Positions 1 to 7,454 of a stretch of DNA of 34,461 nt are shown piece after piece. A program made the position numbers and the translations under genes. The stretch is from positions 1 through 34,461 of the forward strand of contig NZ_JASCOZ010000033.1 of the NCBI RefSeq assembly GCF_029960115.1, read 5' to 3'. Origin of the DNA: Stenotrophomonas sp. PS02289. GTDB taxonomy: Bacteria > Pseudomonadota > Gammaproteobacteria > Xanthomonadales > Xanthomonadaceae. Under the pieces are notes generated by a model, which did not search any database, was not told the origin of the DNA, and saw nothing but the letters and a program-made list of their open reading frames with translations. Every line of letters starts with the position of its first letter. Within the stretch, counting starts at the first letter, position 1.

Positions 1-141
1 CGTCCGGTCGCCGCGTCGACGGCCGCGCCGGCCGCCGCGCGTGCGGCTGCACCCGCGCGCGGTCGGGCCCCGGCACTTGCACGCAAGGCCGCCACCCGTG
101 AGCCCGTGCTGGCCAGCGAAGGGGATTGGCAGGAATTCTGA
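1..141 (+). CDS. Methyl-accepting chemotaxis protein, C-terminal tail (partial)
   Basis: Only the last 46 codons are in the window; the gene starts upstream. The visible part is an Ala/Pro/Arg-rich flexible linker ending in EGDWQEF and a TGA stop. The two complete MCPs ending at 7210 and 9725 have the same kind of low-complexity linker and the same GDWQEF end, so this is almost certainly a fourth receptor of the same tandem array. The terminal WQEF resembles the xWxxF pentapeptide (NWETF in enteric receptors) that tethers CheR and CheB. A terminator follows closely. The MCP call rests on this tail similarity alone because no signalling domain is visible. Confidence 0.75.
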   Translation, partial: RPVAASTAAPAAARAAAPARGRAPALARKAATREPVLASEGDWQEF

Positions 142-177
142 TCGCCCCGCGCCATCAGGCTTAACAAGCACCCACAG

Positions 178-208
178 ACACCCCGCTTCGGCGGGGTGTT
201 CTGTTTCT
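178..208 (+). terminator. Rho-independent terminator after the first MCP
   Basis: A perfect 9-bp stem, ACACCCCGC (178-186) with GCGGGGTGT (191-199), carries a TTCG tetraloop and is followed by the T-rich run TTCTGTTTCT. It lies 37 nt after the MCP stop codon and separates that gene from the next transcription unit. Confidence 0.85.
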
Positions 209-284
209 CCCATCCAAAATGTGCCGCGTGTCACATATTGGAAACAAATCCGGCAGATATCGGCATAACAGACGCTGAATAGGA

Positions 285-312
285 TCAAGTCCATACCGCT
301 GCGCGCCGTTAA
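285..312 (+). promoter_or_regulatory. Possible FliA (sigma-28) promoter, weak match
   Basis: TCAAGTCC (285-292), a 12-nt spacer and GCCGTTAA (305-312) resemble TAAAGTTT-N11-GCCGATAA. The -10 differs at one base and the spacer is one base long. It sits 33 nt before the small ORF at 345 and about 260 nt before the MCP start. The other FliA-type sites of this cluster make it plausible, but alone it is weak. Confidence 0.4.
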
Positions 313-344
313 GAAGGGACTCACGCGGCCTGGGAGGGCGACGC

Positions 345-533
345 ATGGCGGCACCCGCATCGCTTAAGACCCCGTCCCGTTCGGCCACGGGTGCCCGGGC
401 CATCACCGGGGTCGCCGCGCTTGCCCTCTGGCTGGGCTGGGTGATTCCCCTGCTGTACCGCACCGCGCCCTCCGCCGACCCGGCGCTGGGCCTGCCACCC
501 GCTGTCTGCTCGCCCATCGACACGCGTCGATGA
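345..533 (+). CDS. Possible small single-pass membrane protein (62 aa)
   Basis: No family is recognised. The ORF has a strong Shine-Dalgarno, GGGAGGG at 332-338, six bases before the ATG. It encodes a basic N-terminus followed by one hydrophobic segment (about residues 19-37) and a short Pro-rich tail. It fills the otherwise geneless gap between the terminator at 178-208 and the six-TM MCP. Its TGA overlaps an upstream in-frame ATG of that MCP (ATGA at 530-533), which would allow translational coupling. Against it: the ORF is short, the DNA is GC-rich so chance ORFs are common, and no homologue is known to me. It could be a leader ORF or spurious. Confidence 0.35.
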   Translation: MAAPASLKTPSRSATGARAITGVAALALWLGWVIPLLYRTAPSADPALGLPPAVCSPIDTRR

Positions 534-571
534 CGTTCCCCTCGCCGCTCATGCCCCAAGGAGTCGTCCGC

Positions 572-2764
572 ATGTCCGCATCCCACCCCACCGCCAGTGC
601 ACTGGTCGGTCACGAGAACGTGCCCTACCTGCAGGCCCTTGCCGCCGAGGCGGATCGCCTGTTCCTCGCGGTCACCGCGCTGCTCACCACGATCTCGCTG
701 GTCCTGGCCTGGCGCAATGGCGTGTGGACGCCGGCATTGGCGATCAGCCTGCCCAGCCTCGGTCTGGTCGCATTGCAGACCCACCTGCTGCCCGGCACCC
801 GGCTGTCGCGCTGCACCGTTGCCTTGGTGTGGATGGTGCTGGCCGCCACCCTCATCCATCAGACCCACGGCATGCTCGAGACCCACTTCGGGGTGATCGT
901 GCTGATCGCGCTGCTGCTGTACTACCGCGACTGGCTGCCGATCGTGGTCGCCGCCGGCGCAATTGCCGTGCATCACGTGCTGTTCTTCGTGCTGCAGAGC
1001 CGCGGCATGGACCTGCCGGTGTTCGCCGCTGGCAGCGGCTTTGGCGTGGTGCTGCTGCATGCCGCCTATGTGGTGGTGGAGACCGCCCTGCTCTGCGCGA
1101 TGGCGGTGCAGATGCGCCGCCAGCTGCTGTTGCTGGGGCACGACCCGCGTGATCTGGCCCGGCTGGCGCGCGGCGTTGCCAATGATCAGCCGCTGCCGGA
1201 TGACCTCCACGAAGCGCAGTTCCCCGCCGACTCCCTCGCCCGCGCCATGGTCCACAGCAGCCACCAGCTGCTCGCCCGGCGCGAACAGGAACAGGCGGGG
1301 CTGGACGAGATGCTGCGGATACGCGCCGCACTGAACGACGTCACCACCAACGTGATGATCGCCGATGCCGAGCGCAACATCGTCTACGTCAACCGCCCGC
1401 TGCAGCGCATGCTCGCCGCCGCCGAGTCGGACCTGCGCCGCGACCTGCCGCAGTTCAGCGCCGCCGACCTGGTCGGCCGCAACATCGACATCTTCCACCG
1501 CCACCCCGAACACCAGGCACGGCTGCTGGAAACCCTGAAGAGCACCCACCGCGCGCAGATCCGCGTGGGCGGCCGGGTCATGCAGCTGATCGTCAACCCG
1601 ATCACCGCCGCTGACGGCAGCCGCCAGGGCTTCGTGGTGGAATGGGCCGACCGCACGCTGGAAGTACAGGTGGAAGAAGAGCTGGGCCGCATCGTCGAAG
1701 CCGCCGCTGCAGGCGACTTCAGCGGCCGCGTGGTCACCGAGGGCAAGCAGGGCTTCTTCCTGCAGCTGGCGCAGCGCCTCAACGCGCTGCTGGACGCCAA
1801 CGCGGGCAGCATCGAGCAGGTCTCGCTGTTGCTGGCGGCATTGTCGCGTGGCGACCTCACCGCACAGATGCAGGGTGATTTCCACGGCGTGTTCGCCCGC
1901 ATCCAGGACGACGCCAACGCCACCATCACCCAGCTGACCGACATCGTCGGCCGCATTCAAAGCGCGTCCAACAACCTCAACCAGGCCGCCGGCGAGATGG
2001 CGCACGGCAACGCCCACCTGGCCAGCCGCACCGAGCAGCAGGCGGCCAGCCTGGAAGAAACCGCGGCGACCATGGAAGAGCTCACCTCCACGGTGCGCCA
2101 GAACGCGGAACATGCACGCCAGGCCAACCGCCTGGCCAGCGAAGCGGCCGATGTCGCCGCCCAGGGCGGCACGGTGGTCGGCGAAGTGATCGACACCATG
2201 AGCGCGATCGAAGCCGCCTCCCGCCGCATCGGCGACATCATCACCGTGATTGACGGCATTGCCTTCCAGACCAACATCCTCGCCCTCAACGCCGCGGTGG
2301 AAGCCGCCCGCGCCGGCGAGCAGGGCCGTGGCTTCGCGGTGGTCGCCACCGAAGTGCGCACCCTGGCCCAGCGCTCGGCCGATGCCGCCCGGGAGATCAA
2401 GGGACTGATTGCCGATTCGGTCGACAAGGTCGCGCACGGCGCACAGCTGGTGAACCGTGCCGGCCAGACCATGGGAGGCATCGTCACCGCGGTGGGCCAG
2501 GTCAACACCATCATGGGGGAGATCTCCGCCGCCTCGCAGGAACAGTCCACCGGCATCGAGCAGGTCAACCAGAGCATCGCGCAGATGGACGCGGGCACGC
2601 GCCAGAACGCGGCCCTGGTCGAGGCCTCGCGCCAGGCCACGCAGGGCATGGAAGAACAGGCCGGCACCCTGGCCGATGCCGTGGCCCGCTTCCACCTGCA
2701 CGATCCCGCCAGTCCGCAGGCGGTCATGCAGCGGGTCCGCCAGATTGCGGATGCGTCACCTTGA
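572..2764 (+). CDS. Methyl-accepting chemotaxis protein with six-TM sensor and PAS domain
   Basis: A receptor of 730 aa. Six hydrophobic segments (about residues 30-47, 52-70, 81-97, 106-118, 122-141 and 156-179) replace the usual periplasmic ligand domain. Histidines cluster at or near the membrane (H96, H99, H105, HH134-135, H163). A PAS domain follows (about 250-360), then HAMP-like repeats and the MCP signalling module, whose hairpin tip [20 protein letters not shown] lies near 562-582. The start at 572 is chosen because AAGGAG (558-563) precedes it by 8 nt; an in-frame ATG at 530 would add 14 residues. Unlike its neighbours it lacks the Ala/Pro linker and the GDWQEF tail, so it may not tether CheR/CheB itself. 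The PAS and membrane histidines suggest energy, redox or metal sensing, but the ligand is unknown. Confidence 0.93.
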   Translation: MSASHPTASALVGHENVPYLQALAAEADRLFLAVTALLTTISLVLAWRNGVWTPALAISLPSLGLVALQTHLLPGTRLSRCTVALVWMVLAATLIHQTHGMLETHFGVIVLIALLLYYRDWLPIVVAAGAIAVHHVLFFVLQSRGMDLPVFAAGSGFGVVLLHAAYVVVETALLCAMAVQMRRQLLLLGHDPRDLARLARGVANDQPLPDDLHEAQFPADSLARAMVHSSHQLLARREQEQAGLDEMLRIRAALNDVTTNVMIADAERNIVYVNRPLQRMLAAAESDLRRDLPQFSAADLVGRNIDIFHRHPEHQARLLETLKSTHRAQIRVGGRVMQLIVNPITAADGSRQGFVVEWADRTLEVQVEEELGRIVEAAAAGDFSGRVVTEGKQGFFLQLAQRLNALLDANAGSIEQVSLLLAALSRGDLTAQMQGDFHGVFARIQDDANATITQLTDIVGRIQSASNNLNQAAGEMAHGNAHLASRTEQQAASLEETAATMEELTSTVRQNAEHARQANRLASEAADVAAQGGTVVGEVIDTMSAIEAASRRIGDIITVIDGIAFQTNILALNAAVEAARAGEQGRGFAVVATEVRTLAQRSADAAREIKGLIADSVDKVAHGAQLVNRAGQTMGGIVTAVGQVNTIMGEISAASQEQSTGIEQVNQSIAQMDAGTRQNAALVEASRQATQGMEEQAGTLADAVARFHLHDPASPQAVMQRVRQIADASP

Positions 2765-2788
2765 GACGCTTTTTGGCCAGATTCACCC

Positions 2789-2815
2789 TACAGAAGTGTG
2801 ACCGGCTGCCGATAA
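2789..2815 (+). promoter_or_regulatory. FliA (sigma-28) promoter for the PilZ gene
   Basis: TACAGAAG (2789-2796), an 11-nt spacer and a perfect GCCGATAA -10 (2808-2815) match the flagellar sigma-28 consensus TAAAGTTT-N11-GCCGATAA. It lies between the first MCP and the YcgR-like gene, 34 nt before the latter's ATG, and would place that gene in the late flagellar regulon. Confidence 0.8.
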
Positions 2816-2849
2816 ATGCAGGGAGTCCCGGTAGCACCCAGCAGAATCC

Positions 2850-3626
2850 ATGTCCGTAGGCAGCCTTGACGAACACGACACCGCCCATGCCGTCGGCGAC
2901 GACGGCACGGATGATCGTTTCCTCGTCCGCAACCCACGCCAGATCCGGCAGCTGCTGCAGGCCCTGATCGACCAGCGCTCGCTGATCAACGCGCACCTGG
3001 ACGGTCGCGACCAGTCCTTCCCGACGGCCATCCTGGAGCTGGACGAGGACGAGGACTGGCTGCTGCTCGATGGCAGCCCGTCGCCGGCGGCCAATCGTGC
3101 CGCCGAAGAGGCCGGCCACCTGCTCTGCTTCGCCCAGCTGGACCGGGTGATGGTGCGGTTCCGCATCGACCACCTGGAACGTACCGGCGACCATCGCCAC
3201 ATCGGCTTCCGCGCGCCCTTCCCGAGCGAGCTTGTGCACCTGCAGCGTCGGGAGCTGTACCGGCTGGAAACCCCGATCACCGATTCGCCGCACCTGCTGT
3301 TCCCGGTCAACGAGGAGCGCAGCGAAGCCCTGCACCTGCGCGTGGTCGACATCAGCGCCGGCGGCCTGGCGGTCACCGTCCCGGCCAGCTGCAACGCCTT
3401 CGGCCTGCAGAAGCGCTACGACGCCCGTCTCGACATGCCCGACAGCGGCCCCCTGCAGGTCTCGCTGATCATCTGCAACCAGCTGACCATCAAGATGGCC
3501 AACGGCACCGAGACCAAGCGCATCGGCATGCGCTTCGACGGCCTCCCGCGCGGTGGCGACAGCGCCATCCAGCGCTACATCTTCCGCATCGACCGCCAGC
3601 GCAGCGCTCGCAAGAACGGCGATTGA
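2850..3626 (+). CDS. ycgR: YcgR-type flagellar brake protein (PilZ domain, c-di-GMP binding)
   Basis: This 258-aa cytoplasmic protein has an N-terminal YcgR/PilZN-like region (about 20-125) and a C-terminal PilZ domain (about 130-250). The two c-di-GMP-binding signatures are visible: RRELYR (133-138, RxxxR type) and DISAGG (167-172, D/NxSxxG type). In the family, c-di-GMP-bound YcgR acts at the flagellar motor to slow or bias rotation. Its position between MCP and cheW genes and its own FliA-type promoter fit a link between c-di-GMP and swimming. The Shine-Dalgarno is weak, but no better upstream start exists in frame. The family call is firm; a brake role here is inferred. Confidence 0.88.
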   Translation: MSVGSLDEHDTAHAVGDDGTDDRFLVRNPRQIRQLLQALIDQRSLINAHLDGRDQSFPTAILELDEDEDWLLLDGSPSPAANRAAEEAGHLLCFAQLDRVMVRFRIDHLERTGDHRHIGFRAPFPSELVHLQRRELYRLETPITDSPHLLFPVNEERSEALHLRVVDISAGGLAVTVPASCNAFGLQKRYDARLDMPDSGPLQVSLIICNQLTIKMANGTETKRIGMRFDGLPRGGDSAIQRYIFRIDRQRSARKNGD

Positions 3627-3653
3627 GGGTCTGCGCCAATCGCGACAGACCCT
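3626..3653 (+). terminator. Hairpin at the 3' end of the PilZ gene
   Basis: Perfect 8-bp arms AGGGTCTG (3626-3633) and CAGACCCT (3646-3653), extendable inward by CGC/GCG, begin at the last base of the stop codon. No T-tract follows, so this may stabilise a 3' end or act as a weak terminator rather than a classical intrinsic one. Confidence 0.45.
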
Positions 3654-3658
3654 GACGC

Positions 3659-3685
3659 TAAAGTCACAAAGATCCAGGCCGATAT
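3659..3685 (+). promoter_or_regulatory. FliA (sigma-28) promoter for cheW
   Basis: TAAAGTCA (3659-3666), an 11-nt spacer and GCCGATAT (3678-3685) give one of the best sigma-28 matches in the window (TAAAGT perfect; -10 7 of 8). It lies 54 nt upstream of the cheW ATG. Confidence 0.85.
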
Positions 3686-3739
3686 CCAGCGTGACACCCG
3701 GTTTCTCTCGACCGCCACGCCCGACCCAGGATCCTCCCG

Positions 3740-4231
3740 ATGAACGACAGCAACAAGAATGCCGCCAGCAGCGGCGGCGAATTCCTCAGCTTCACCCTCG
3801 GTGCCGAGCACTACGGCGTGGACATCCTCAAGGTCCAGGAAATCCGTGGCTACGACTCGGTCACCCGCGTCCCCGATGCCCCCGACTACATCAAGGGTGT
3901 CATCAACCTGCGCGGCACCATCGTTCCGGTCATCGACCTGCGCCTCAAGCTGCGCCTGGAAGACGCCCGCTATGACGCCTTCACCGTGATGATCGTGCTC
4001 AACGTCGAAGACCGCGTCGTCGGCATCGTCGTGGACAGCGTGTCCGACGTGATCCCGCTCAACGCCGACCAGATCCGCCCCACCCCCGAGTTCGGTGCCG
4101 CGGTCGATACCCGCTTCATTTCGGGCATCGGCACCCAGGACGATCGCATGCTCATCCTGCTCGACATCGAAACCCTGCTCGACAGCGCCGACATGGGCCA
4201 GGCCCAGCACCTGGAAGATGCGGCCGCTTGA
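3740..4231 (+). CDS. cheW: Chemotaxis coupling protein CheW
   Basis: The protein is 163 aa, normal for CheW. A single CheW domain spans about residues 14-150, with the typical [32 protein letters not shown] and [10 protein letters not shown] segments. CheW is the cytoplasmic adaptor joining MCP signalling tips to the histidine kinase CheA in receptor arrays. No cheA or cheY lies in this window, so the kinase must be encoded elsewhere. The gene has its own FliA-type promoter and an AGGA Shine-Dalgarno about 9 nt before ATG. It is surrounded by MCP genes and lies upstream of cheRDB. Confidence 0.95.
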   Translation: MNDSNKNAASSGGEFLSFTLGAEHYGVDILKVQEIRGYDSVTRVPDAPDYIKGVINLRGTIVPVIDLRLKLRLEDARYDAFTVMIVLNVEDRVVGIVVDSVSDVIPLNADQIRPTPEFGAAVDTRFISGIGTQDDRMLILLDIETLLDSADMGQAQHLEDAAA

Positions 4232-4274
4232 CGCACCACCGTGAAGAATTGTGATGAACAGCACACATTCTCAC

Positions 4275-4301
4275 TTCAGTTGTGTCGCGATTGGCCGATA
4301 G
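4275..4301 (+). promoter_or_regulatory. FliA (sigma-28) promoter for the secreted protein and possibly the second MCP
   Basis: TTCAGTTG (4275-4282), an 11-nt spacer and GCCGATAG (4294-4301) match the flagellar consensus in both elements. It lies 73 nt before the ATG at 4375. No equally good site is visible just upstream of the MCP at 4847, so that gene may be read from here. Confidence 0.75.
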
Positions 4302-4374
4302 CTCGTGTCAGGACCTTGAGCCGTGGGCATTCCACGGCCGGGCCAACCATCCAAATCCCCCGGAGTATCTCCCG

Positions 4375-4755
4375 ATGAAGTCTCTGCTTGCCGTGTTCTC
4401 GGTCGCCGTGCTGGCCACCACCGCCGCTCCCGTCTCCGCCCAGTCCGCCATGATCCCGCCGGAGCTGGCTCCGCGCTCGGTCGGCAAGGACGGCATGGTC
4501 TGCGGCAAGGTCGAAAAGGCCCGCTACGCTGAAGGTTCCGAAGGTCAGCCGACCTTCCTGTACATGGGCGGTGCCTTCCCGCGCCACACCTTCTCGGCCC
4601 GCATCGCCGGTGCCAACCGCGGCAAGTTCAACTTCCCGCTGGAAACCCTGGAAGGCAAGACCGTCTGCGTCATCGGCACCATCCAGCGTGATGCCTCGCG
4701 CGCCGAAATCGAAGTCAGCGGTCCGTCCGGCCTGAAGCTGGCCGACATCAAGTAA
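4375..4755 (+). CDS. Small secreted protein of unknown function in the chemotaxis cluster
   Basis: The 126-aa product starts with a clear signal peptide: MKS, a hydrophobic core, then a likely cleavage after PVSA near residue 22. The mature part (about 104 aa) has two cysteines (in MVCGKV and TVCVIG) that could form a disulphide. Its alternating hydrophobic strands suggest a small beta-barrel of OB-fold type; this fold guess is an inference. I do not recognise a characterised family. A FliA-type promoter precedes it and an MCP gene follows 91 nt later, so its expression is probably tied to motility. A periplasmic role in receptor or flagellar function is possible but unproven. Confidence 0.8.
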   Translation: MKSLLAVFSVAVLATTAAPVSAQSAMIPPELAPRSVGKDGMVCGKVEKARYAEGSEGQPTFLYMGGAFPRHTFSARIAGANRGKFNFPLETLEGKTVCVIGTIQRDASRAEIEVSGPSGLKLADIK

Positions 4756-4769
4756 TCCCGTACGCCCTG

Positions 4770-4793
4770 CCACGCCGGCACTGGCCGGCGTGG
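4770..4793 (+). repeat. Perfect palindrome between secreted protein and second MCP
   Basis: Arms CCACGCCGGC (4770-4779) and GCCGGCGTGG (4784-4793) are perfectly complementary around an ACTG loop. No T-tract follows. It may protect the upstream mRNA, partly terminate transcription, or be a REP-like remnant lacking the GTAG head. Confidence 0.55.
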
Positions 4794-4846
4794 TCGCTGC
4801 AACCGGGACACGCCCGGACGCGTTTGCCACTGGAGAGTGCACCACC

Positions 4847-7210
4847 ATGCAATGGATCAATAACCTCAAACTGATGCCGAAGCTCATGCTTACGTTCGGC
4901 GTCCTGCTGCTGGTGATGCTGCTTCAGGGCATCGTCGCGTACCGCGGCCTGCACTCCCTCAACAATGTCACCACCGAACTGGCCGGCAACCGGATGGAAA
5001 GCATCCGCATGGCCGGCGAAATGCGTGGCATGCTCGGCGAGTACCGCAACTCGGCCTACCAGGGCCTGATCCGCGCCAGCGACGACGTCAAGGCCGAGGC
5101 CAAGACCCGCGCCGCCGACCTGCGCACCAAGATTGATGCGTCGATGAAGAAGTACCCCGAACTCATCGACGGCCCCCAGCAGAAGAAGCTCTACGACGCC
5201 TTCGCCAAAGAATGGAAGGACTCGCTGGCCTCCTACGACGCCGTCACCGAAATGCTGGAGCTGGACCTGCCCGACGACGCCGTCGACACCTTCGTCGGTG
5301 AAACCCGCGCCAAGCACCAGAAGGCGTCGGCCGCGCTCGAAGCGCTGATTGCCGAAGACAACCGCCTCGCCCGCGCCTCGCGCGAAGAAGCCGCCTCCAC
5401 CTACGCCGCCTCGGCCACCCTGACCGTCATCGCCCTGCTCGGCGGTGCCGCTGCCGGCCTGGTGCTGGTGTGGTTGTTTGCCCGTTCGCTGGTCGGCAGC
5501 GTGCGCGGTGCCGTCTCGGTCGCCAACGAAGTCGCGGGCGGCAAGCTCGACGGCCATATCGACGTCACCCGCAAGGACGAAGTCGGCGACCTGCTGCAGG
5601 CCATGCAGCGCATGCAGCGCGACCTGCGTGAGCGCACCGAGACCGAGCAGGCCGTTGCCCGCGAGAACCTGCGCATCCGCACCGCGCTGGATTACAGCTC
5701 GACCGGCGTCTACCTGACCGACGACACCCTCAACATCGTCTACGCCAACCGCGCCCTGGAACAGACCCTGTCCCAGTACCAGGACGAACTGCGCAAAGAC
5801 CTGCCGGCATTCGACGCCAGCCAGAGCCTGGTCGGCCGTCCGCTGACCGTGCTGGAGCACAACGGCGAGACCGACCCGACCCTGCTTGCCAACCTGAAGC
5901 AGAACGGCGTGGCCCGTCGCGCCATGCAGTTCGGCGACGCCCAGTTTGCCCAGGTGGTGTCGGTCATCCGCAACGACGACGGCCACACTGTTGGCCACGT
6001 GGTGGAATGGCGCGACCGCACCCCGGAAGCACTGGTGGAAGCCGAAGTGGCCCGCGTCATCGCCCAGGCCGCCGCCGGCGACCTCAGCGGCCGCATCGCC
6101 GCCGAAGGCAAGGACGGCTTCTTCCTGCAGCTGGCCCAGCAGATCAACGGCCTGCTCGACGCCAACGCCAGCAGCATCGAACAGATCTCCAGCCTGCTGA
6201 CCGCACTGTCGCAGGGCGACCTGACCGCACGCATGCACGGCGACTTCCACGGCGTGTTCGCCACCATGCGTGACGACGCCAACGCCACCGCCGAACAGCT
6301 CAGCGGCATCGTCACCCGCATCAAGCAGAGCAGCCAGGCCATCAGCCAGGCCGCCAGCGAGATCGCCACCGGCAACAGCGACCTGTCGCGCCGCACCGAA
6401 CAGCAGGCTGCCAATCTGGAAGAGACCGCCGCTTCGATGGAGGAACTCACCTCCACCGTGCGCCAGAACGCCGAGCATGCCCGCCAGGCCAACCAGCTCG
6501 CCATTGGCGCGCACACCGTCGCCTCGCAGGGCGGTGAAGTGGTCGGCCAGGTGGTGACCACCATGAGCGCGATCCAGACCAGCTCGAAGAAGATCGCCGA
6601 GATCATCTCGGTCATCGACGGCATCGCCTTCCAGACCAACATCCTGGCGCTCAACGCAGCGGTCGAAGCCGCCCGTGCCGGCGAACAGGGCCGCGGCTTC
6701 GCCGTCGTGGCTTCGGAAGTGCGCACCCTGGCCCAGCGTTCGGCGGGTGCCGCCAAGGAGATCAAGGGCCTGATCGACGACTCCGTCGGCAAGGTCAATG
6801 ACGGCTCGGCGCTGGTGCACAAGGCCGGCCAGACCATGGGCGAGATCGTGGCCTCGGTGCAGCGCGTGACCGACATCATGTCCGAGATCTCCGCCGCCTC
6901 GCAGGAACAGTCGGCCGGTATCGAACAGGTCAACCAGACCGTCGTGCAGATGGACGAAACCACCCAGCAGAACGCCGCGCTGGTGGAAGAAGCCACCGCC
7001 GCCGCCCGTTCGATGGAAGAACAGGCCGGCCACCTCAGCGATGCCGTGTCGATCTTCAAACTGGAAGACCAGGTGGTCGTCGCCGCTGCCCCGGTGCGCG
7101 CCACGCGTCCGGTCGCTGTGGCCACGCCCGCCCCGGCTCCGGCCCGCAAGGCACCGGCGCGTGCCGTCGCCGCCGCCGAATTGGCCGAAGGCGACTGGCA
7201 GGAGTTCTAA
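4847..7210 (+). CDS. Methyl-accepting chemotaxis protein (4HB-type sensor, PAS, tethering tail)
   Basis: This 787-aa transmembrane receptor has TM1 at about 11-32, a helical periplasmic domain of four-helix-bundle type (about 33-185), TM2 (about 187-212) and a HAMP domain. A PAS domain (about 280-390) follows, then further HAMP-like segments and the MCP module with hairpin tip [20 protein letters not shown] near residue 592. It ends with an Ala/Pro-rich linker and EGDWQEF, a probable CheR/CheB docking pentapeptide. The start at 4847 is chosen for the GGAG at 4832-4835 and because TM1 follows at once. A PAS between HAMP units suggests dual periplasmic and cytoplasmic sensing. Its 3' part is nearly identical in DNA to the next MCP. 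The ligand is unknown. Confidence 0.95.
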   Translation: MQWINNLKLMPKLMLTFGVLLLVMLLQGIVAYRGLHSLNNVTTELAGNRMESIRMAGEMRGMLGEYRNSAYQGLIRASDDVKAEAKTRAADLRTKIDASMKKYPELIDGPQQKKLYDAFAKEWKDSLASYDAVTEMLELDLPDDAVDTFVGETRAKHQKASAALEALIAEDNRLARASREEAASTYAASATLTVIALLGGAAAGLVLVWLFARSLVGSVRGAVSVANEVAGGKLDGHIDVTRKDEVGDLLQAMQRMQRDLRERTETEQAVARENLRIRTALDYSSTGVYLTDDTLNIVYANRALEQTLSQYQDELRKDLPAFDASQSLVGRPLTVLEHNGETDPTLLANLKQNGVARRAMQFGDAQFAQVVSVIRNDDGHTVGHVVEWRDRTPEALVEAEVARVIAQAAAGDLSGRIAAEGKDGFFLQLAQQINGLLDANASSIEQISSLLTALSQGDLTARMHGDFHGVFATMRDDANATAEQLSGIVTRIKQSSQAISQAASEIATGNSDLSRRTEQQAANLEETAASMEELTSTVRQNAEHARQANQLAIGAHTVASQGGEVVGQVVTTMSAIQTSSKKIAEIISVIDGIAFQTNILALNAAVEAARAGEQGRGFAVVASEVRTLAQRSAGAAKEIKGLIDDSVGKVNDGSALVHKAGQTMGEIVASVQRVTDIMSEISAASQEQSAGIEQVNQTVVQMDETTQQNAALVEEATAAARSMEEQAGHLSDAVSIFKLEDQVVVAAAPVRATRPVAVATPAPAPARKAPARAVAAAELAEGDWQEF

Positions 7211-7216
7211 AGCGCC

Positions 7217-7241
7217 GTAGGTGCCACGCCCTGCGTGGCAC
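7217..7241 (+). repeat. GTAG-headed REP-like palindrome (SMAG type)
   Basis: GTAG (7217-7220) is followed directly by the stem GTGCCACG (7221-7228), loop CCCTG and CGTGGCAC (7234-7241). A GTAG head on a short stem-loop is the hallmark of Stenotrophomonas SMAG REP elements. It sits just after the MCP stop codon and before a terminator. Confidence 0.65.
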
Positions 7242-7260
7242 GAAACGCAACGGAAACAAC

Positions 7261-7296
7261 ACGCCCCGATGCCTGCGCATCGGGGCGTTCTTCTTT
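7261..7296 (+). terminator. Strong Rho-independent terminator after the second MCP
   Basis: A perfect 12-bp stem, ACGCCCCGATGC (7261-7272) with GCATCGGGGCGT (7277-7288), has a 4-nt loop and is followed by TTCTTCTTTT. It should end the transcript that carries the second MCP. Confidence 0.92.
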
Positions 7297-7326
7297 TCAA
7301 ACCTGAATGCACTCAGGTTCCAGTTC

Positions 7327-7353
7327 TCAATTCAAAAGGCCACTGGCCGATAT
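7327..7353 (+). promoter_or_regulatory. FliA (sigma-28) promoter for the third MCP
   Basis: TCAATTCA (7327-7334), an 11-nt spacer and GCCGATAT (7346-7353) fit the sigma-28 pattern; the -10 is strong and the -35 moderate. It is located right after the terminator at 7261-7296 and 101 nt before the MCP ATG at 7455, where a new promoter is needed. Confidence 0.7.
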
Positions 7354-7454
7354 CTCCTTTGCCTCGGCACGTTCGTCGACGTAGGCCTTCATGGCCATCG
7401 CCACCACTCCAGGCATAGCAGCCGCTTGCCCTCCGACTGTAAAGATCCTCTCCC

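Noticed and set aside
241..270. ATATCGGC read on the minus strand as a FliA -10 (GCCGATAT)
   Set aside because: No matching -35 at the correct distance and no minus-strand gene starts here.
161..2701. 846-codon open frame on the minus strand opposite the first complete MCP
   Set aside because: GC-rich shadow frame. The plus strand encodes an intact MCP with all motifs; the antisense product is a low-complexity Gly/His/Val/Leu-rich sequence without domains.
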